DNA of 64,000 nucleotides from Nereocystis luetkeana (lineage: Eukaryota > Sar > Phaeophyceae > Laminariales > Laminariaceae), in assembly GCA_031213475.1 (NCBI GenBank), contig JARUPZ010000013.1:6366739-6430738 (forward strand). The letters run 5' to 3'. The position numbers and the translations under genes are program-made. Within the stretch, counting starts at the first letter, position 1; each line of letters starts with the position of its first letter. Positions 1 to 11,592 of this stretch are shown one piece after another. Under the pieces are notes generated by a model. It had not been told where the DNA came from and made no database searches. It was given only the letters and a program-made list of their open reading frames with translations.

Positions 1-1390
1 GCAGACGACACGCCTCGCCAAGAAATACATACCTGATCAGGTATATACGTACCATGCACCTGGAATGTACCAGTAGATGATATGAGTACCAGGGTGGAGA
101 TAAGGCACGTGCGTTTTGTCAAAATCTTGAAGATATCTCATCAGCCGTGATATCGAGAAGTTCGTCGAATCGTCTGTGCAAGCTGCGTGTGATATTCCGA
201 TCGCGCATACTACGGCGTGATAACCTCGTGAAGGGTATGCCAGGTCCAAAATGCAGGCAGGTCGTCTTGGCGCACGATGCTGTGTCCAAATGTTGTGTTT
301 TTGCCCGTGTCCAAAAGTTTCCTGCCAGGTGCTTGGTATCATTCTCCCGCAGCGTTGGTCCGAGCAGACTGCAACTGATAGACGTGTTTGTAGTATGAAA
401 GTTTGAATATACCTGGTATGATATATGTAATATTAGGGCCAGGGGTGGGCGATTAATTTGTTTTGGACACCTCACGTCAAAATATTCAACTTCGACCTAC
501 CCGACAGGGGGGGGGCATCTGACACCGTCCCCTCCCTCTACGCCTGGACAATAACTATTACCAGGTATACACAAAGCAGAACACAGGGAACGGTAGAGAT
601 CCGCCCCCCCCTGCTTGATACAAAACCTTCAATAGTACTATAAAACACTACTGGGTGGCAACCTAGCCACACCTGCGTAGCGGCGGCGACTGCAGCAGTA
701 GTGAGAGGTACTAAGGAGCTACGAGTATGAGCTCGCTCGAAGGTAGATCAGAAGGCCCCGGAGAGCCGTGGGATCGGCAGCGTTGGCTAGATGAGCACTA
801 GGGCACATACTACAGATCGAAGGACCCCAGGAATCCTCCACTGCGTATATCCTTGCAACGACATCCCATCAGAGAAACCAACCGCTGACCGCACCTGGTG
901 CCATTGATACCTCGCCTGCCTACCTGCAACGTGTCCTGTACGCTACGGTCGGAAAAATCGTGAACAGTCTTCGACACTCAAATATTACATCATGAAATTT
1001 CTGTCTAAGCCGTGGGACGGTATGACTGTGCTGAACTACGAGCACATGCCAGTATTGTATGCCCGTTAAACACATGATCATGTAGTGTACGGCCACGTAG
1101 CAAAGCAGAGCAATGCTAAATATAATATGTCGCACGAGGGATGTGATGTGATGCTACCTTATTTTTACTCGATGTAAGGGTTGTGTATGCCTCTCGTTTA
1201 CTGTCACACAAATTGCACACACCCCACACACCAGACACAAAAACAAAAAAACGGGGGTTATGTTTTTCCGGCCCCTCCGAGTTGGGAGGAGGAGGGCGGG
1301 GCAGCAAGGTGTATGATACCCCGATCCACGGCTATCCTCGTTAGGGCCCATATTAACGGGTTTATTTTCATTTTTGTTGATTTTTATTTG
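1..1390. other. Left flank, no gene recognised
   Basis: Only short open frames (up to about 118 residues) on both strands, none with a recognisable family. The text is non-repetitive apart from scattered partial TACCAGGTA/TACCTGGTA words (for example near 410 and 568) and short homopolymer G or C runs. Confidence 0.5.
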
Positions 1391-1399
1391 ATTTCATGA

Positions 1400-2215
1400 A
1401 GAATACCAGGCCCTTCTTTGGGATTTCTCCCGTGTTTTTGTGGGGGATTCGGGGTTATCCCGTGGCCCCGTGATAAACGTGGAACCCCGCTCCCGCACAA
1501 ACATGTCCCGTACAAATTCTTATATCCCGTTCCCCCGCCACGGCAACGTGTATATCTCATTTCCGCACAAACGAGTCCCGCGCAAAAACACATATCCCGT
1601 TCACGTCCCGTAAATTTCAGGGTATTCCGAATCTCGCGAATAGAATATAGTATATTAATAGTATAGTAACGTGAAATACCGCCGCCGTTAAGCTTCTTCA
1701 ATTATTGAATACCTGGTAGTGAATATTGATCACCCCCCCGCAGAAGGATGGACTATGACTGTGCACGTACAAGCGTCAGGTTCGGAGTTCAACTAGCATT
1801 TGACTCTTTGTGTTTTCCCTAATTCGTTTTCGTGAACGAACAATGTGCTACTAATCGTAGTACGTACTGTAAACCTGGTGTAATACATTGAAATTCCCTG
1901 TACTGAACACAGCAGTCCCGTCAAATATCAAATAACTTTGTAGCCGCGTCCAGTACATAATCCCGTGTTGTACCGCGGTAGCGGGATCCCGCCCGTTTTA
2001 TCTCGTCGTGGCTGGATCCCGTTCCGGGAAGTACAGCGGTGGTCGGGTCCCGCCCAATAAATTCCGTCGAATCCCGTCGTGGCTAGATTCCATACAAAAT
2101 ATCCCGTTGAGTCCTGTGGAGACTGAAGCCCGTCCCGGGGCGTCCCGTGGTGGCCAGACCCCACACAAGCAGTACCGTGAAGTCCCGGGGTAACTGATTC
2201 CCGCGGGATGTTTGC
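1400..2215. repeat. Word island: TCCCG / ATCCCGT
   Basis: The pentamer TCCCG, usually as ATCCCGT or GTCCCG, recurs dozens of times at irregular 10-40-bp spacing, densest at 1425-1625 and 1915-2205. Spacers are not alignable to each other, so this is not a plain tandem satellite. Inverted forms such as CGGGA and complete CCCGGG or GGATCCCG contexts also occur. No protein is evident on either strand. Confidence 0.7.
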
Positions 2216-4370
2216 CCCGGAATCGATCTGGCGTACAGAGAAATACCCTGAAAAATACGTGTTTGCGTCCTATCGGGAAAGGTGAATCATTTGCGCAAAT
2301 CTTTCTGATTTCGAAATAACGCAGCACGCCTCACAACGCCCAGCTCACAACCTCCGAAGAGAGTAGACGAGAGCGAAGGCATGCGTCGGTGCGTGTGCAG
2401 CGCCGCCAGCCTCCTTGCGTTTTTGGCGGCGCAGGTTAAGAATCTATCGCTCTCAGGGTATCCTGGGGGGGGCGGAGGGATCCCTAAAACGCCACACGCA
2501 GGACAGCGACGGCGATGCAGCTACCGGAGTCTTGAGCGTACCCTCCCGTTTGTGTTTGACCACTTGGTTCTCGTGCTGTTTGACGCATCGAGCTGGATGA
2601 AAAGTTGGGATAGCGACTGCTATGATTGATTTTGAGGCGCCACCGCCGGCGTACGCTGTGTTATTATAGTCTGTAGACGTGGGCGCGGCTGTTGTTCCGG
2701 TGGCCTCGCGTTGTGGTTCACGTTTTATCGCTTTGGCCGCGGTCATCGATGCGATCAAGAAGTGCACCGGGAAATCCTGGGGGCGTTGACCCACCGTGAA
2801 TATGCCAGCCCCAGTCTGGTCAACTCTCCAATTGGAATTTGATCTATAACGAAAGAAAGTCTAAGGAACTTCTCGTGTTTTTCATTTAAAAAAAAATGAT
2901 ACACGGTGCACCAAAATCCTATTAATAGTGTTTGGTGGTGGTGCACGCTTCGACAAATGAAAGGCAAACTACTACCAGGTACCAAATAGGGTTTCATATT
3001 TCCTCGTTAATACGGGCCCTTTTTCGTTGGCCCCCCCGGTGTGCGTGGCATTGGAAGCAGAGAGCACTGCAGCGGCAATATATCATACCAATACGTAGGT
3101 TGCGGCTATTGACAGTCCCTTGTTGTGGTGTATCCGGTATTTTACAATGTACTTATACAGGTACTCTGATATTCATGACCCGTACCTGGTATAGGAAACG
3201 AGCAATTAAATAGTGCGAGAACATCATCATCGTATATAGGCGATATGCGAGATGTGGCTAGTAGGGTTGGTTGACAAGCCGGGGTTTGGGTATAGCGTGA
3301 AGAAAGGTGCTATAAGATATGGGCGTACGTACATGTATACTTATAAAATTACCAAACAAGAGCTGTGAGATCGAGGATTTCGTCGAAACTCGTCTTTGCA
3401 AGCCGTGTGTGATACTTCGATCGAGCGTACAACGTATCAAGTACCTGGTACGGGTTTATTTATATGGCCTCATGCAGGAAATACTGCCAGTACATAAGGA
3501 AGACAAAATCTGAAGCTGCAGAAGTCAAGGAGTGGGTGTGTCTGTATTTGGGAAATAATAACAAGAATTTTCCTAGGTTGTGCGTCGCCTGCCACGAGTC
3601 GGGATTTTTTCCGGTGTGTATTTCACAGCTGGTATTACTGTTTTATAAAATATTTTGATACCATCTTAATCACTGCTGCCGAGCAGCATTAAATAATAGC
3701 TTAGCATTTAAGGATTGAACGTAATGAGAAGGAAGGAGCAAATACAGCAAATAGAGTAGACAAGCCGAAGGTTGGCACGGAAGGGAGGTAGACTTGGTGC
3801 ATGGGTTTCCTTTTGTTTCCGAGGTTTTCTTCTTTCGGGAAAGTTATGAGGGATCCATGTTGAAGATCATGCTGCACATTGTCGGATGGCAAGAGAAATG
3901 ATAATAAGGATATGTGCCTATACTTGAGAGGGGAGATTTTTCGAAGGGTACATATGTGTCATGGTATTCATGGTATCCCGTCTCCCCTCTATTGTCGAGG
4001 AGGCGTGCTCCTGATGAAATGCGCCAAACAAAAAAAATAAACGTACAACCCCCCTGCAATAGCCAGGAAAATGGGAATCATCAAGATAAGACATCAACCT
4101 CAGCGAGGAACTGCACGCGTCTAGCTCGACCTGCATTACAGTTGTCGAGCCAGCCCCTTACTGCCCCTTTAGTTATCCAGCAACCGACCTATACCCTGGC
4201 ATACTGTACTATCGATTTAAAAACCAGGGAAAACACTTGATAGGGCCCACAGGCATATAGCCCAAGGGGTAGGATTGTTCCAGGGATTGATTTACATTGA
4301 TTGGTGGGTGGTTCAAGCGTCCGTTCTGTGTGGATGGTTTCAGGGCGCAGCCGGCGGGGGACTGGGCGCG
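2216..4370. other. Non-coding or unrecognised stretch
   Basis: Several open frames of 60-113 residues overlap here on both strands (the longest is reverse, 2453-2794), but none shows a known domain, codon bias or neighbouring exon. Isolated TACCAGGTA/TACCTGGTA words are present (near 2975 and 3183). Nothing else could be supported. Confidence 0.4.
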
Positions 4371-4374
4371 AGAG

Positions 4375-4870
4375 CTCGTTATAGGCCGCCGGCGCGTTTT
4401 GCGCATAAGTCGTTTTGCGCTGTACTACAGCAGTAGTACCAGGTACTGTACACGTTAAAAAAACGCCGCAAAAAAGCCTTCAAATATGCATTGGCTGGGT
4501 TTTTATATCCGTTGTAAAGAGCCCGAAACGTAACCCATACCAGTATGTGGGTGTACGTACTATTATTTCCAAGTGGTTTGCCCCAAAATGACTGGTATAG
4601 TTGAAAAAGTAGTTGTAAAACTCCACACTACTGCGGCGAAAACAGCCTTGACAGTTTCAAGCCTACGGCATTTCCCCCCGCCCATAAAACTTTTTCGCAT
4701 GAGGCGCAAAAGGCTCTCCACAACATTTTTTTCGCCTGCGGCGAAACGTGTTGCGCAGGTCTAATTGCGTGTTGCGCAAAGCGTGTTGTGCATACATATA
4801 TATGCTTTTGATTTCGCGACAAATATTGCGCTGGCGCAACAGCTCGACGCCTATATTCATAGGGGGCCCT
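4375..4870. repeat. Word island: TTGCGCAA / TTTGCGC
   Basis: Copies of TTGCGC, TTTTGCGC and their complement GCGCAA cluster here (for example 4396-4420, 4698-4711, 4750-4785 and 4825-4845), some as the full palindrome TTGCGCAA. Architecture is like the other islands in the window: one short self-complementary word with diverged spacers. Open frames across it (reverse 4628-4987) are explained by the repeated word and are not called as genes. Confidence 0.5.
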
Positions 4871-6123
4871 AATATGCACCCCCGTCCCCCCCGTTTTCCC
4901 CGCTCCAGGTTGGAGGCGAATACCCGATACAAGCAAATATTCTGTGAAGCGGGGGGACCAACGCACTGTAGCATAAGTAGCATGCATTACCTCGTATGCT
5001 TCTCATATTATAATAAATGCGCGTGTGGGCGATATGCGCGAACATCCCTAAGCTTGTTGGCTTGCTGGCTATCTATTCCCTACGACATCTATGCCTTGCT
5101 GGTAACTATGGACCCTCCTTACAGTGAAAGTGCTTCGATGACAAGCCTACAGATTAGCGAGTAGTGCTATTAATAGAGGATGCAGCTGATCGTGTCGTCA
5201 ATCGTTTGACAAAACTCTACCCCCCCTTCTTCCACTTTATTTTATTTTGTTATCTTCCCTGCTTGGGGTTTGCAAGCCCAGCAGACAACTGACAAACAAA
5301 GGACAAAACAGGTACCTTGTGGTCCAGGGATGTTACGTGTTCTCACCTGGTTCAAATCGTACTCCGTATCCCATCCAGTCTGAACTGACGTCTCACATGT
5401 CATTCGTCATGCTCCACATAAAGGAGAAGACGGCGACAGCCCAGCAAAGCCCTCTGCTCCAGTCGTCTCCGCCGTGAACAGCAGCGAAGGAGAGGCATAT
5501 CCCACCGCATAGAATCAACCGATTCATCGCCGCCGCCAAACTTATTAAAACAGTATAAAATACCAGGTATTTATATACCAGGTATGATACAAGGCTACAC
5601 AGATGGATATCTTTCGCAGAGATACAATACGTACTACTGTATGTACAGTACTGGTGTACAACACTGCATGCAAGTGTCTACGCTGTATCTTCCACTGGTG
5701 CTGTAACGTCTTCCGATGGCCTACATTCTGCGTGTGACGTCAACGTCAACTATTACCGTATGCTTCGTATCGAGATAAAACAAACAACAGCACATAAATA
5801 CAACATGGGAAGACAGGAGGACACATAAAAACGATCACCGATTCGCTCCCAGATTCGCCAACATCCCCACATTCCAGCAGACCAGAGATGATACGACACA
5901 TGATCGTATGCAATGATATCATACGACGCGACGATACGACGATCGGAGTCGGAAGGGAATGTTATTTGTTGTAACTTGAAACCGTTTTCGCGAATAGAAG
6001 CCTCCGCATGCCACACCATGCACTGGAAACCCCTACACCGCCATCGAAAAAACGCGAGGCAGGCAGTGCAGTAGCTGCTGGGTGCTGGTACTGGACTAAC
6101 TTAGCGTAACTACGTCGCCGACG
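4871..6123. other. Region upstream of cyclin L, no gene recognised
   Basis: This is presumably the 5' flank and 5' UTR of the cyclin L gene. I see no convincing TATA box or other core promoter. An in-frame TAA at 6097-6099 closes the frame upstream of the cyclin L ATG. Two TACCAGGTA words sit at 5561-5585. Confidence 0.4.
5561..5585. repeat. TACCAGGTA word pair
   Basis: Two copies of TACCAGGTA 15 bp apart, in the 5' flank of cyclin L. This is a local example of the most widespread word in the window. Confidence 0.7.
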
Positions 6124-6305
6124 ATGGCTGTGGCGACCACATTGGGCCAGATACCTGACGATGAAGCTTGGCATAGAACCATCATTCTTCCCTTCGATAT
6201 TTTGGACAACCCTCCCTCGGGCGAGCACGAAGTGGACTGGGAAGCAGAGTGCGCCCACCGGATTTGGGGTTGTGAGCTACTCCAAGAAGCCGGAATCCTA
6301 CTCAG
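6124..6305 (+). CDS. Cyclin L, exon 1 (N-terminal 61 codons)
   Basis: First coding exon of the cyclin L gene completed at 17173-18643. The ATG at 6124 is the first after an in-frame TAA (6097-6099). The exon encodes an acidic leader, a segment with I-L-P-F-D-I-L-D, then residues G49-C-E-L-L-Q-E-A-G-I-L-L60, which is the hallmark lead-in to the cyclin L cyclin box. The exon ends after the second base of codon 61 at CTCAG|GTGTGT, a good U1-type donor; joining to 17173 restores AGG (Arg) and the family motif G-I-L-L-R-L-P-Q without gap or frameshift. Reading on past the donor departs from the family (R-C-V-T-H-N) and stops at 6376-6378. The role is that of cyclin L: regulatory partner of CDK11-type kinases in pre-mRNA splicing. 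Confidence 0.88.
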
Positions 6306-6552
6306 GTGTGTCACGCACAATATACCCAGGCTGAGGTACTCTCAGGAACATAAAGGGGGTGCAGTAGTGACGAACTGAAGAAGCGTGGGATAGCCGAACG
6401 AAACGCGTTATCAATACATCAGTACTATGAATAGAGGCTCCCCTCTTGTACTCTTGCGGCTCGTCCTTTTTCGTTTGTACATCAAATACCCCGAGGTTCG
6501 AGGCAGATTAAGATTGGTTCACCGTTTGGCTTTACCAGTACAGCAGTACAGA

Positions 6553-6672
6553 CGGCGTCCCCGTTGGCTTAGTAGGTGGTCCGCCTTCTTACTACGATCA
6601 ATTTCGTGGGTTCAAGTCTCACTGAGTGCGTACTCGTCGTGGCTTTGTCTTGCATAAAAAATGATTACATTA
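6553..6672 (+). mobile_element. SINE1 copy a (tRNA-like head only)
   Basis: Copy of the tRNA-derived SINE1 head: GGCGTCC start, box-A-like TGGCTTAGTAGG and box-B-like GGGTTCAAGTCTC, then TGCATAAAAAA. It is truncated after the head and faces an inverted longer copy across two TACCAGGTA words. Confidence 0.75.
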
Positions 6673-6677
6673 TATAT

Positions 6678-6696
6678 ACCAGGTATATACCAGGTA
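6678..6696. repeat. TACCAGGTA word pair between two SINE1 copies
   Basis: Two TACCAGGTA words 10 bp apart, exactly between the forward SINE1 head and the inverted SINE1 copy that begins at 6699. Confidence 0.7.
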
Positions 6697-6698
6697 TA

Positions 6699-7018
6699 TT
6701 TTTTAATCACTTTTACTTTCCAGCCTGACTCGTAGGAGGTTTTACCCTCAACGAGCTTCTGGACATTCCATGGTCACAGGTGTCTACCCTTCTCCCCCCC
6801 GGTACGTGCCTTTAATTTTTGTCGCGCATATCACAGGGTTCAGCATTCCCACTGCTCGCCGATTTCATCGAAAGTAGCTAACTCACGCTCTCGCGCTTTC
6901 CTCTTATCATTTTTTTATGCAAGAAAAAGCCCCTACGAGCATCCACTCGGTGAGACTTGAACCCACGAAATTGATATTGATAGGCACGCGGACCACCTAC
7001 CAAGCCACCGGGGACGCC
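6699..7018 (-). mobile_element. SINE1 copy b, near full length, inverted
   Basis: Read on the reverse strand it runs from the tRNA-like head (GGCGTCCCCGGTGGCTTGG) through the box-B region, the ATTCGATGAAA body and the CCGGGGGGGAG segment to a CTGGAAAGTAAAAGTGATTA tail. It aligns along its length to the copies at 23596-23960, 34332-34656 and 53376-53716. Confidence 0.82.
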
Positions 7019-7247
7019 GGTAGTATATAGGCCCGCCAATAAGAAGTGCCCAATAATAACATACCAGGTAATGCCTTTTGGGTTGAACCTAAGAAAATTG
7101 GGTTGAGAGAAACGTCTCAGTGGTGAACTCTACACTAAATCCTATATAGTAGCCTATACGTGCTCAAGGTTGTTTGAAGATGGCGCCCCAATAAGAATCT
7201 CAGGCTTGCCCATATTAGGTGTTTCTTGTTGGTGGGCCCATACTGTA

Positions 7248-7416
7248 GCGGGAAGCGCGAAAGCGTGAGTTGTGAGTTAGCTACATTCGATGAAAGTCGA
7301 CGAGCAGTGGGAATGCGGAACCCTATGCGCGACAAAAAATGACGGCACGTACCGGGGGGAGAAGGGACGACACCTACCTCTGACCACGGCTTGTCCAGAA
7401 GAAGACCGTTGAGGGT
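7248..7416 (+). mobile_element. SINE1 copy c, body fragment
   Basis: Contains the SINE1 body only (GCGGGAAGCGCGAAAGCGTG through CTTGTCCAGAAG and GTTGAGGGT). Both the tRNA-like head and the 3' tail are missing. Confidence 0.75.
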
Positions 7417-7417
7417 G

Positions 7418-7495
7418 TGTGTGTTCTTGACACTAAACCGTTATTACTACTCGTCGACATCCAGCACAACCAGTGTCCGTGCCGATTCTTCAATC
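7418..7495 (+). repeat. Repeat family G, copy 1
   Basis: About 75 bp containing CACTAAACCGTT, CGTCGACATCCAGCACAA and GTGCCGATTCT. The same block occurs at about 19065-19130 (forward) and 58172-58250 (reverse). Confidence 0.6.
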
Positions 7496-7699
7496 CTAGA
7501 AGAGATACAAGTTCAGTGGTCACAAAACCACGCCTCAGAGATACTACGTTGCCACGTACTGTTATGCAGTAAGCACAGTGGGCAATGCAATGCCATGCCA
7601 TAATCTGGATACGACAGGCGCGACGTACACATTCTATAAAAAAGAGAAACGAAACGAAACAATACATTGACTGGAGAAGGGCGAATTGGAAGTATCATG

Positions 7700-7990
7700 G
7701 GACAGTGTTTTGGTGGCTCGCTTTGGCGAGAAGATGGTTCCCGGGAGACGTGTGTTGGTGGAAGCGAAGTCACAGCGTTTAGGTGGGTCGCTTTTGCGAG
7801 AAGGTGGTTCTCGGGAGTCGGGTGTAAGTGGGAGCGGCTTCACATGGTGCCTCGCTTTGGCGAGAAGATGATTTTCGGGACTCGTGTGTTGGTGGGAGAG
7901 GAGTCATAGCGTTTAGGTGGCTCGCTTCGGCGCGAAATTGGTTTTCGGGAGTCGTGTGTTGGTGGGATCAAAGTCACAGTGCCTTGGCGA
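7700..7990 (+). repeat. ~69-bp tandem repeat, four copies
   Basis: Four units, each beginning near TGGCTCGCTTTGGCGAGAAG (about 7710, 7782, 7849 and 7917) with period about 69 bp. Because 69 is divisible by 3, several frames stay open on both strands, giving short repetitive ORFs that I do not call as genes. Confidence 0.75.
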
Positions 7991-9750
7991 ACGCACAGCG
8001 AGCACGCTGTTTTTGTTGATAATGACGTAAACGCCGGAAATCTCGACATTATTAGTCCGTTCTCGGATGTTTTGACGCCCCAATTTCTTCATGAGTTAAG
8101 CGCGTACGTGCCCGGTGGTTGTGCAATAATAGTTGTCCATACTCCAGTTCAGAGTGCAGGACTCAAGTAGGGCCTGCTGGAATTCCACAACGTGACTTAC
8201 TTTACAATTCTCCCGCCCTTGTCTACTTCGACGGTCGCCGGGGCTCTGGCCCGCATGTGATCCAGAGCCTTGATGGCATCTAGCGTTGGCTGAAACGCGT
8301 CCTTGAGGAATGTTTTAGTTTCTTCTCTATTCTGCACGACAGTATCTGGGAGTACTAGGAACAGCCCCTTTAATGCTCTGCGCTCTCGACACAGCGGTGT
8401 ACCCTTGTCCCTGCACGGAGAACCCTCTAAGCGGTATCCACAGGGCTACTCGTATGAACCCTACGCCCTGCCCTCGTAGTAAAAATTAAATGGAAATGCG
8501 AGGGGTACTGTATAATCAAGTCCCGGGGTACAAAAAAAGGGACGAAAAGGAGAGGGGATTGTGTCGTATACGTATCCTGGGAGAGAATTTCTGTGTGAAA
8601 CGAAGGAAGAGCAGGTGCGGGACTGCGTGACACTGTGATGCACAGCAAGACCCACATACACCACACAGTGCACAGCAAACTCTACACACAGCACGCACCA
8701 AATACCCAGAGCGTATGGTACACACAGCAAGCACACAGAACACGCAGCACACAGGGGATACACACTGGACAAACAGCAGGCACACAGAACACGGACAATA
8801 GCACGCAGCACATCCAACGCTGGTACACTGGTGGGTCGCTACCGCTCCAAATCAGTCTAGGGAATCATTGGTAGGTGGGCCCACTAGCGCTGGTATACAC
8901 TGGTGGGTGCAAACCCGAAAGTATTAGGTAAGATTTTTAATAAAGCAAATGCGAAAACAAAAAAGACGAATCGAAAGAGAAGAAGAAAAAGAAAAAATAG
9001 AAGAAACAAACTGTCGTGCCCCCCCCGCAGGGGATGTGGCAGACACTTGAAAATATTGAGCTGGAAAAAATGAAAAAAGAAGAAAAACACCACTCCTTGT
9101 AAACAGAGTAATACTAAGAACCAAGAGAAAAGTAACAGGCAGACCAAAGTACAAAGCACCGTCCAGGTAGCGGCAGCAGTTTATGGTACGAGTAGCATAG
9201 CCAGGTTCTCCCTGCTAGTCCCCCTGGTACTTTGCCCTGTCTGCCGTCTCCGTCCTGCGTACGTCAACCATGCCCGGCCCCTCGTCGTCAGACAATACGT
9301 GCAATACGAGCAGAGCAGGCTCGTCATCCACGCACGCCACACGACTCCTTTAATAAGGTTTATCAATCGAAGAAAGGAAGAGAAATAAATCAAAATGAAA
9401 ATCACAGAGGATCAGCGCAAAAACGAAAAAAACAAAAGGAAGACAAAGGAAGACCGCGTTCGAACCAGCTGCACCAGTTGGTGGCCCAAGTAGTATAGGC
9501 ATGTTCTACTTCCTAGTCGGCCTGGGGGCCTTGCTACCCTGTCTGCCATATCCTTCCTACTCGCCCACCGCAGGTTCCCTTCTACTCCTCCTGTCCCCCC
9601 CCCTCTCCGAATCCCTTGGTCGGTTTTATCCCACTCCTCCTGTTGCCCCCCCTCCCCCCATTCCCTTGGATACCACCCACGGCGGATGCGCGGCGCTGCC
9701 TACTCAGCTCAGCCTCATCCTCGTGTCACTTCACCATGAACCGTTCGGCT
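7991..9750. other. Intron interior, no gene recognised
   Basis: Contains an ACACAGCA-rich low-complexity tract (8640-8830), a purine-rich A/G tract (8935-9130), another A-rich stretch (9360-9460) and a C/T-rich tract (9545-9670). Open frames here follow these compositional biases. Nothing gene-like is supported. Confidence 0.5.
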
Positions 9751-9753
9751 GCT

Positions 9754-10660
9754 TCAAGGATCCCCGGTACCACTTCCCCGCCTTTTTTGCTGCGGTGGAC
9801 CACAGCGCGGTCTCAGCTCCAAACACCCAGGGGGCAAGTTCCGTTGACCCTTCGCGGTGGCTCGGAACTCCCTAAGGTCTTCGACTATGCATCTATGCCA
9901 AGTCTTAAACTGCCCGCCTGGTCTCGGGTTCTCCCCACCAGCCATCATCCCGAACATTACCCGACTGGGTAATCGTTCCTTGCTTTGCCGTGCCACGGCC
10001 CCCGCAAAGAAGAGCCGCCGTTTACGAATGGTCGTTTCGATGCTCTCGCAACGTGCCATCTTGAGGGCCTTCGCGTACGAGAGGGTGGCGTGGTCAGCGC
10101 AAAGTCGGCGCTGGAAGCCAATGACTCGCAACAGGACTTGGTGGTGAGACGTTCGAAGCTTAGCAAAGTGTTGCGCTCTGAGGGTCCACGTCACACACCC
10201 TTACAGCAGGGTCTCAATCACCTCGGCCTTCAACATTTGGACTTCCAGGCTAAGGGGGGCGGTCGCCCTATAATACAACTCCGGGTCGAACCGTTTGAGG
10301 CATGCTCGCATAAGACGGATCCGTCGGTCGATTTCGAGCGAGAGGTCAGCGTTTTCGTGGATAATGCCGCCTAGGTATAATAACTGGGCCGTCTGCTCAT
10401 ACGTCTGGCCTGCTGCTTCGATGACGAGCGGTGGCGCGAGGGTTGTCTGGTCTGGTGTTTGTAAAAACATTGTCTCTTTATTCTTTTCCGACACCGTGAG
10501 GCCTGCTGCTTCGAAGAGAGTCACGATGACTGTCATCATTTTCGCGAGCCCTTCAGCCGACTTCGAGACAATTCCTGCATCATCGGCGTACAACATGCCC
10601 CATACAGCCCTTCCTGCTCCTCCGTTCCAACTACTCCAGCATCACTTGAGTATGATCAAA
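9754..10660 (-). pseudogene. LINE-type reverse transcriptase fragment, dead
   Basis: Reverse-strand fragment of a non-LTR (LINE) reverse transcriptase. The catalytic YADD box is at 10579-10590 (context M-L-Y-A-D-D-A-G-I-V-S), followed by the post-catalytic L-T-V-S-E-K-K-like segment, Y-L-G-G and the thumb region containing H-H-Q-V-L-L-R-V-I-G. A single TAA at 10201-10203 splits two open frames (131 and 146 residues) that lie in the same frame, where the family usually has Tyr in L-L-Y-G. The endonuclease domain and the 5' part of RT are absent, as in a 5'-truncated copy. It lies antisense inside the cyclin L intron. Family assignment is good; the exact clade cannot be told from this piece. 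Confidence 0.88.
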
Positions 10661-10707
10661 TCCCTTACGATGGCTTCGTCTTGGCTGAATCGTACTGGTA
10701 CGAGCTA

Positions 10708-10750
10708 AACTGGAAAGTGAAAGTGATGATTAAAACGAAAAAAAAAATGT
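10708..10750 (+). mobile_element. SINE1 3' tail fragment
   Basis: CTGGAAAGTGAAAGTGATGA followed by an A-rich run is the 3' end of SINE1. Nothing else of the SINE is present. It abuts the 5' edge of the antisense LINE fragment. Confidence 0.5.
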
Positions 10751-10859
10751 TCGTCCATACGAGTATTCGCAGTACATACCTGGTACGATACGTACTATTG
10801 ATAAGACTGGTTCAGAGTACTTGGTAGCCAGGTAACCAGTAGCCAGTACTCGTACCGAA

Positions 10860-10882
10860 TACCAGGTACCTGGTACCAGGTA
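10860..10882. repeat. Three overlapping TACCAGGTA/TACCTGGTA words
   Basis: TACCAGGTA, TACCTGGTA and TACCAGGTA overlap by two bases each to form a 23-bp palindromic string, the densest example of this word in the window. Confidence 0.75.
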
Positions 10883-11095
10883 TATTCGTACCAGTGCAGA
10901 GTGGTGACACCTTGGTATGTTTTTGGTTCCAGCAGTGATGAGGCATGTACGACTCCTTTGTCTCACGTGACATGTGTATTTTGTACAAGTGCTTCGCGTA
11001 GCGGGGGGTTCCGCCCGCTACACTCGCTCACAAGTAAGAATGGAACAGAACAGCAGATGGTAAAAAAAAATAGGTGCTAAGACCTATGCCAATGG

Positions 11096-11592
11096 GAAGG
11101 CGGAGTATCGATGAAGAGTTTGAATTTCAAAGATACCCTCCAATTTTTTATAGGACACGCTTTCTATGGGCACGTTTAGAGAAGAAAATAAGTTCCAAAC
11201 TTTTGGAGAAGCCCGAAAAAAGCTAATCTGGGGCCGATGTTGGGCCAACATCGGCTTGAGAAAAACTCAGGCCGATGTTTTGTTCGAAGTGGCGAGATTC
11301 CGAATCCTTGACAGACATCGATCGACAAAACCAACGACTCCGTCATGAATTCTGAACAGAGTGCGCTCGTTAGGGGCTCCGACCCACCCTAGGGTCACCG
11401 TCTTCACACCATGGCCGGTGTCATGTGGCGGGGGCTGACCAGGCGTATGATGAAAAAAAATTGGCCGCTGGTGTGCGCAAAACAGAAGACAAAAAGTTCT
11501 CCACCCGTCTCGAATGGCAAAAAAAAAGTTTTTTTCCAGGTTTGGGAGGATACCGTAGGACGCCGCCGGCAAGCTCTCGCCCCCTAGACCAT
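11096..11592 (+). repeat. Repeat family F, copy 1
   Basis: About 500 bp aligning along its length to 27197-27695: a GAATTTCAA-GATACC start, GGCCAACATCGGCTTGAGAA, CTTGACAGACATCGATCGAC, CACCATGGCCGGTGTCATGT and GGATACCGTAGGACGCCGCC. No reverse transcriptase, transposase or conserved frame is recognisable; the copies differ by scattered substitutions and small indels. Function unknown. Confidence 0.75.

Noticed and set aside
6306-6378. Exon 1 frame continuing to the stop at 6376-6378 as an 84-residue gene
   Set aside because: After R61 the sequence leaves the cyclin L family and crosses a strong GTGTGT donor.
9232-9972. Pro/Ser-rich forward ORFs (9501-9875, 9616-9972)
   Set aside because: They lie over a C/T-rich tract and opposite the LINE pseudogene; no conserved features.
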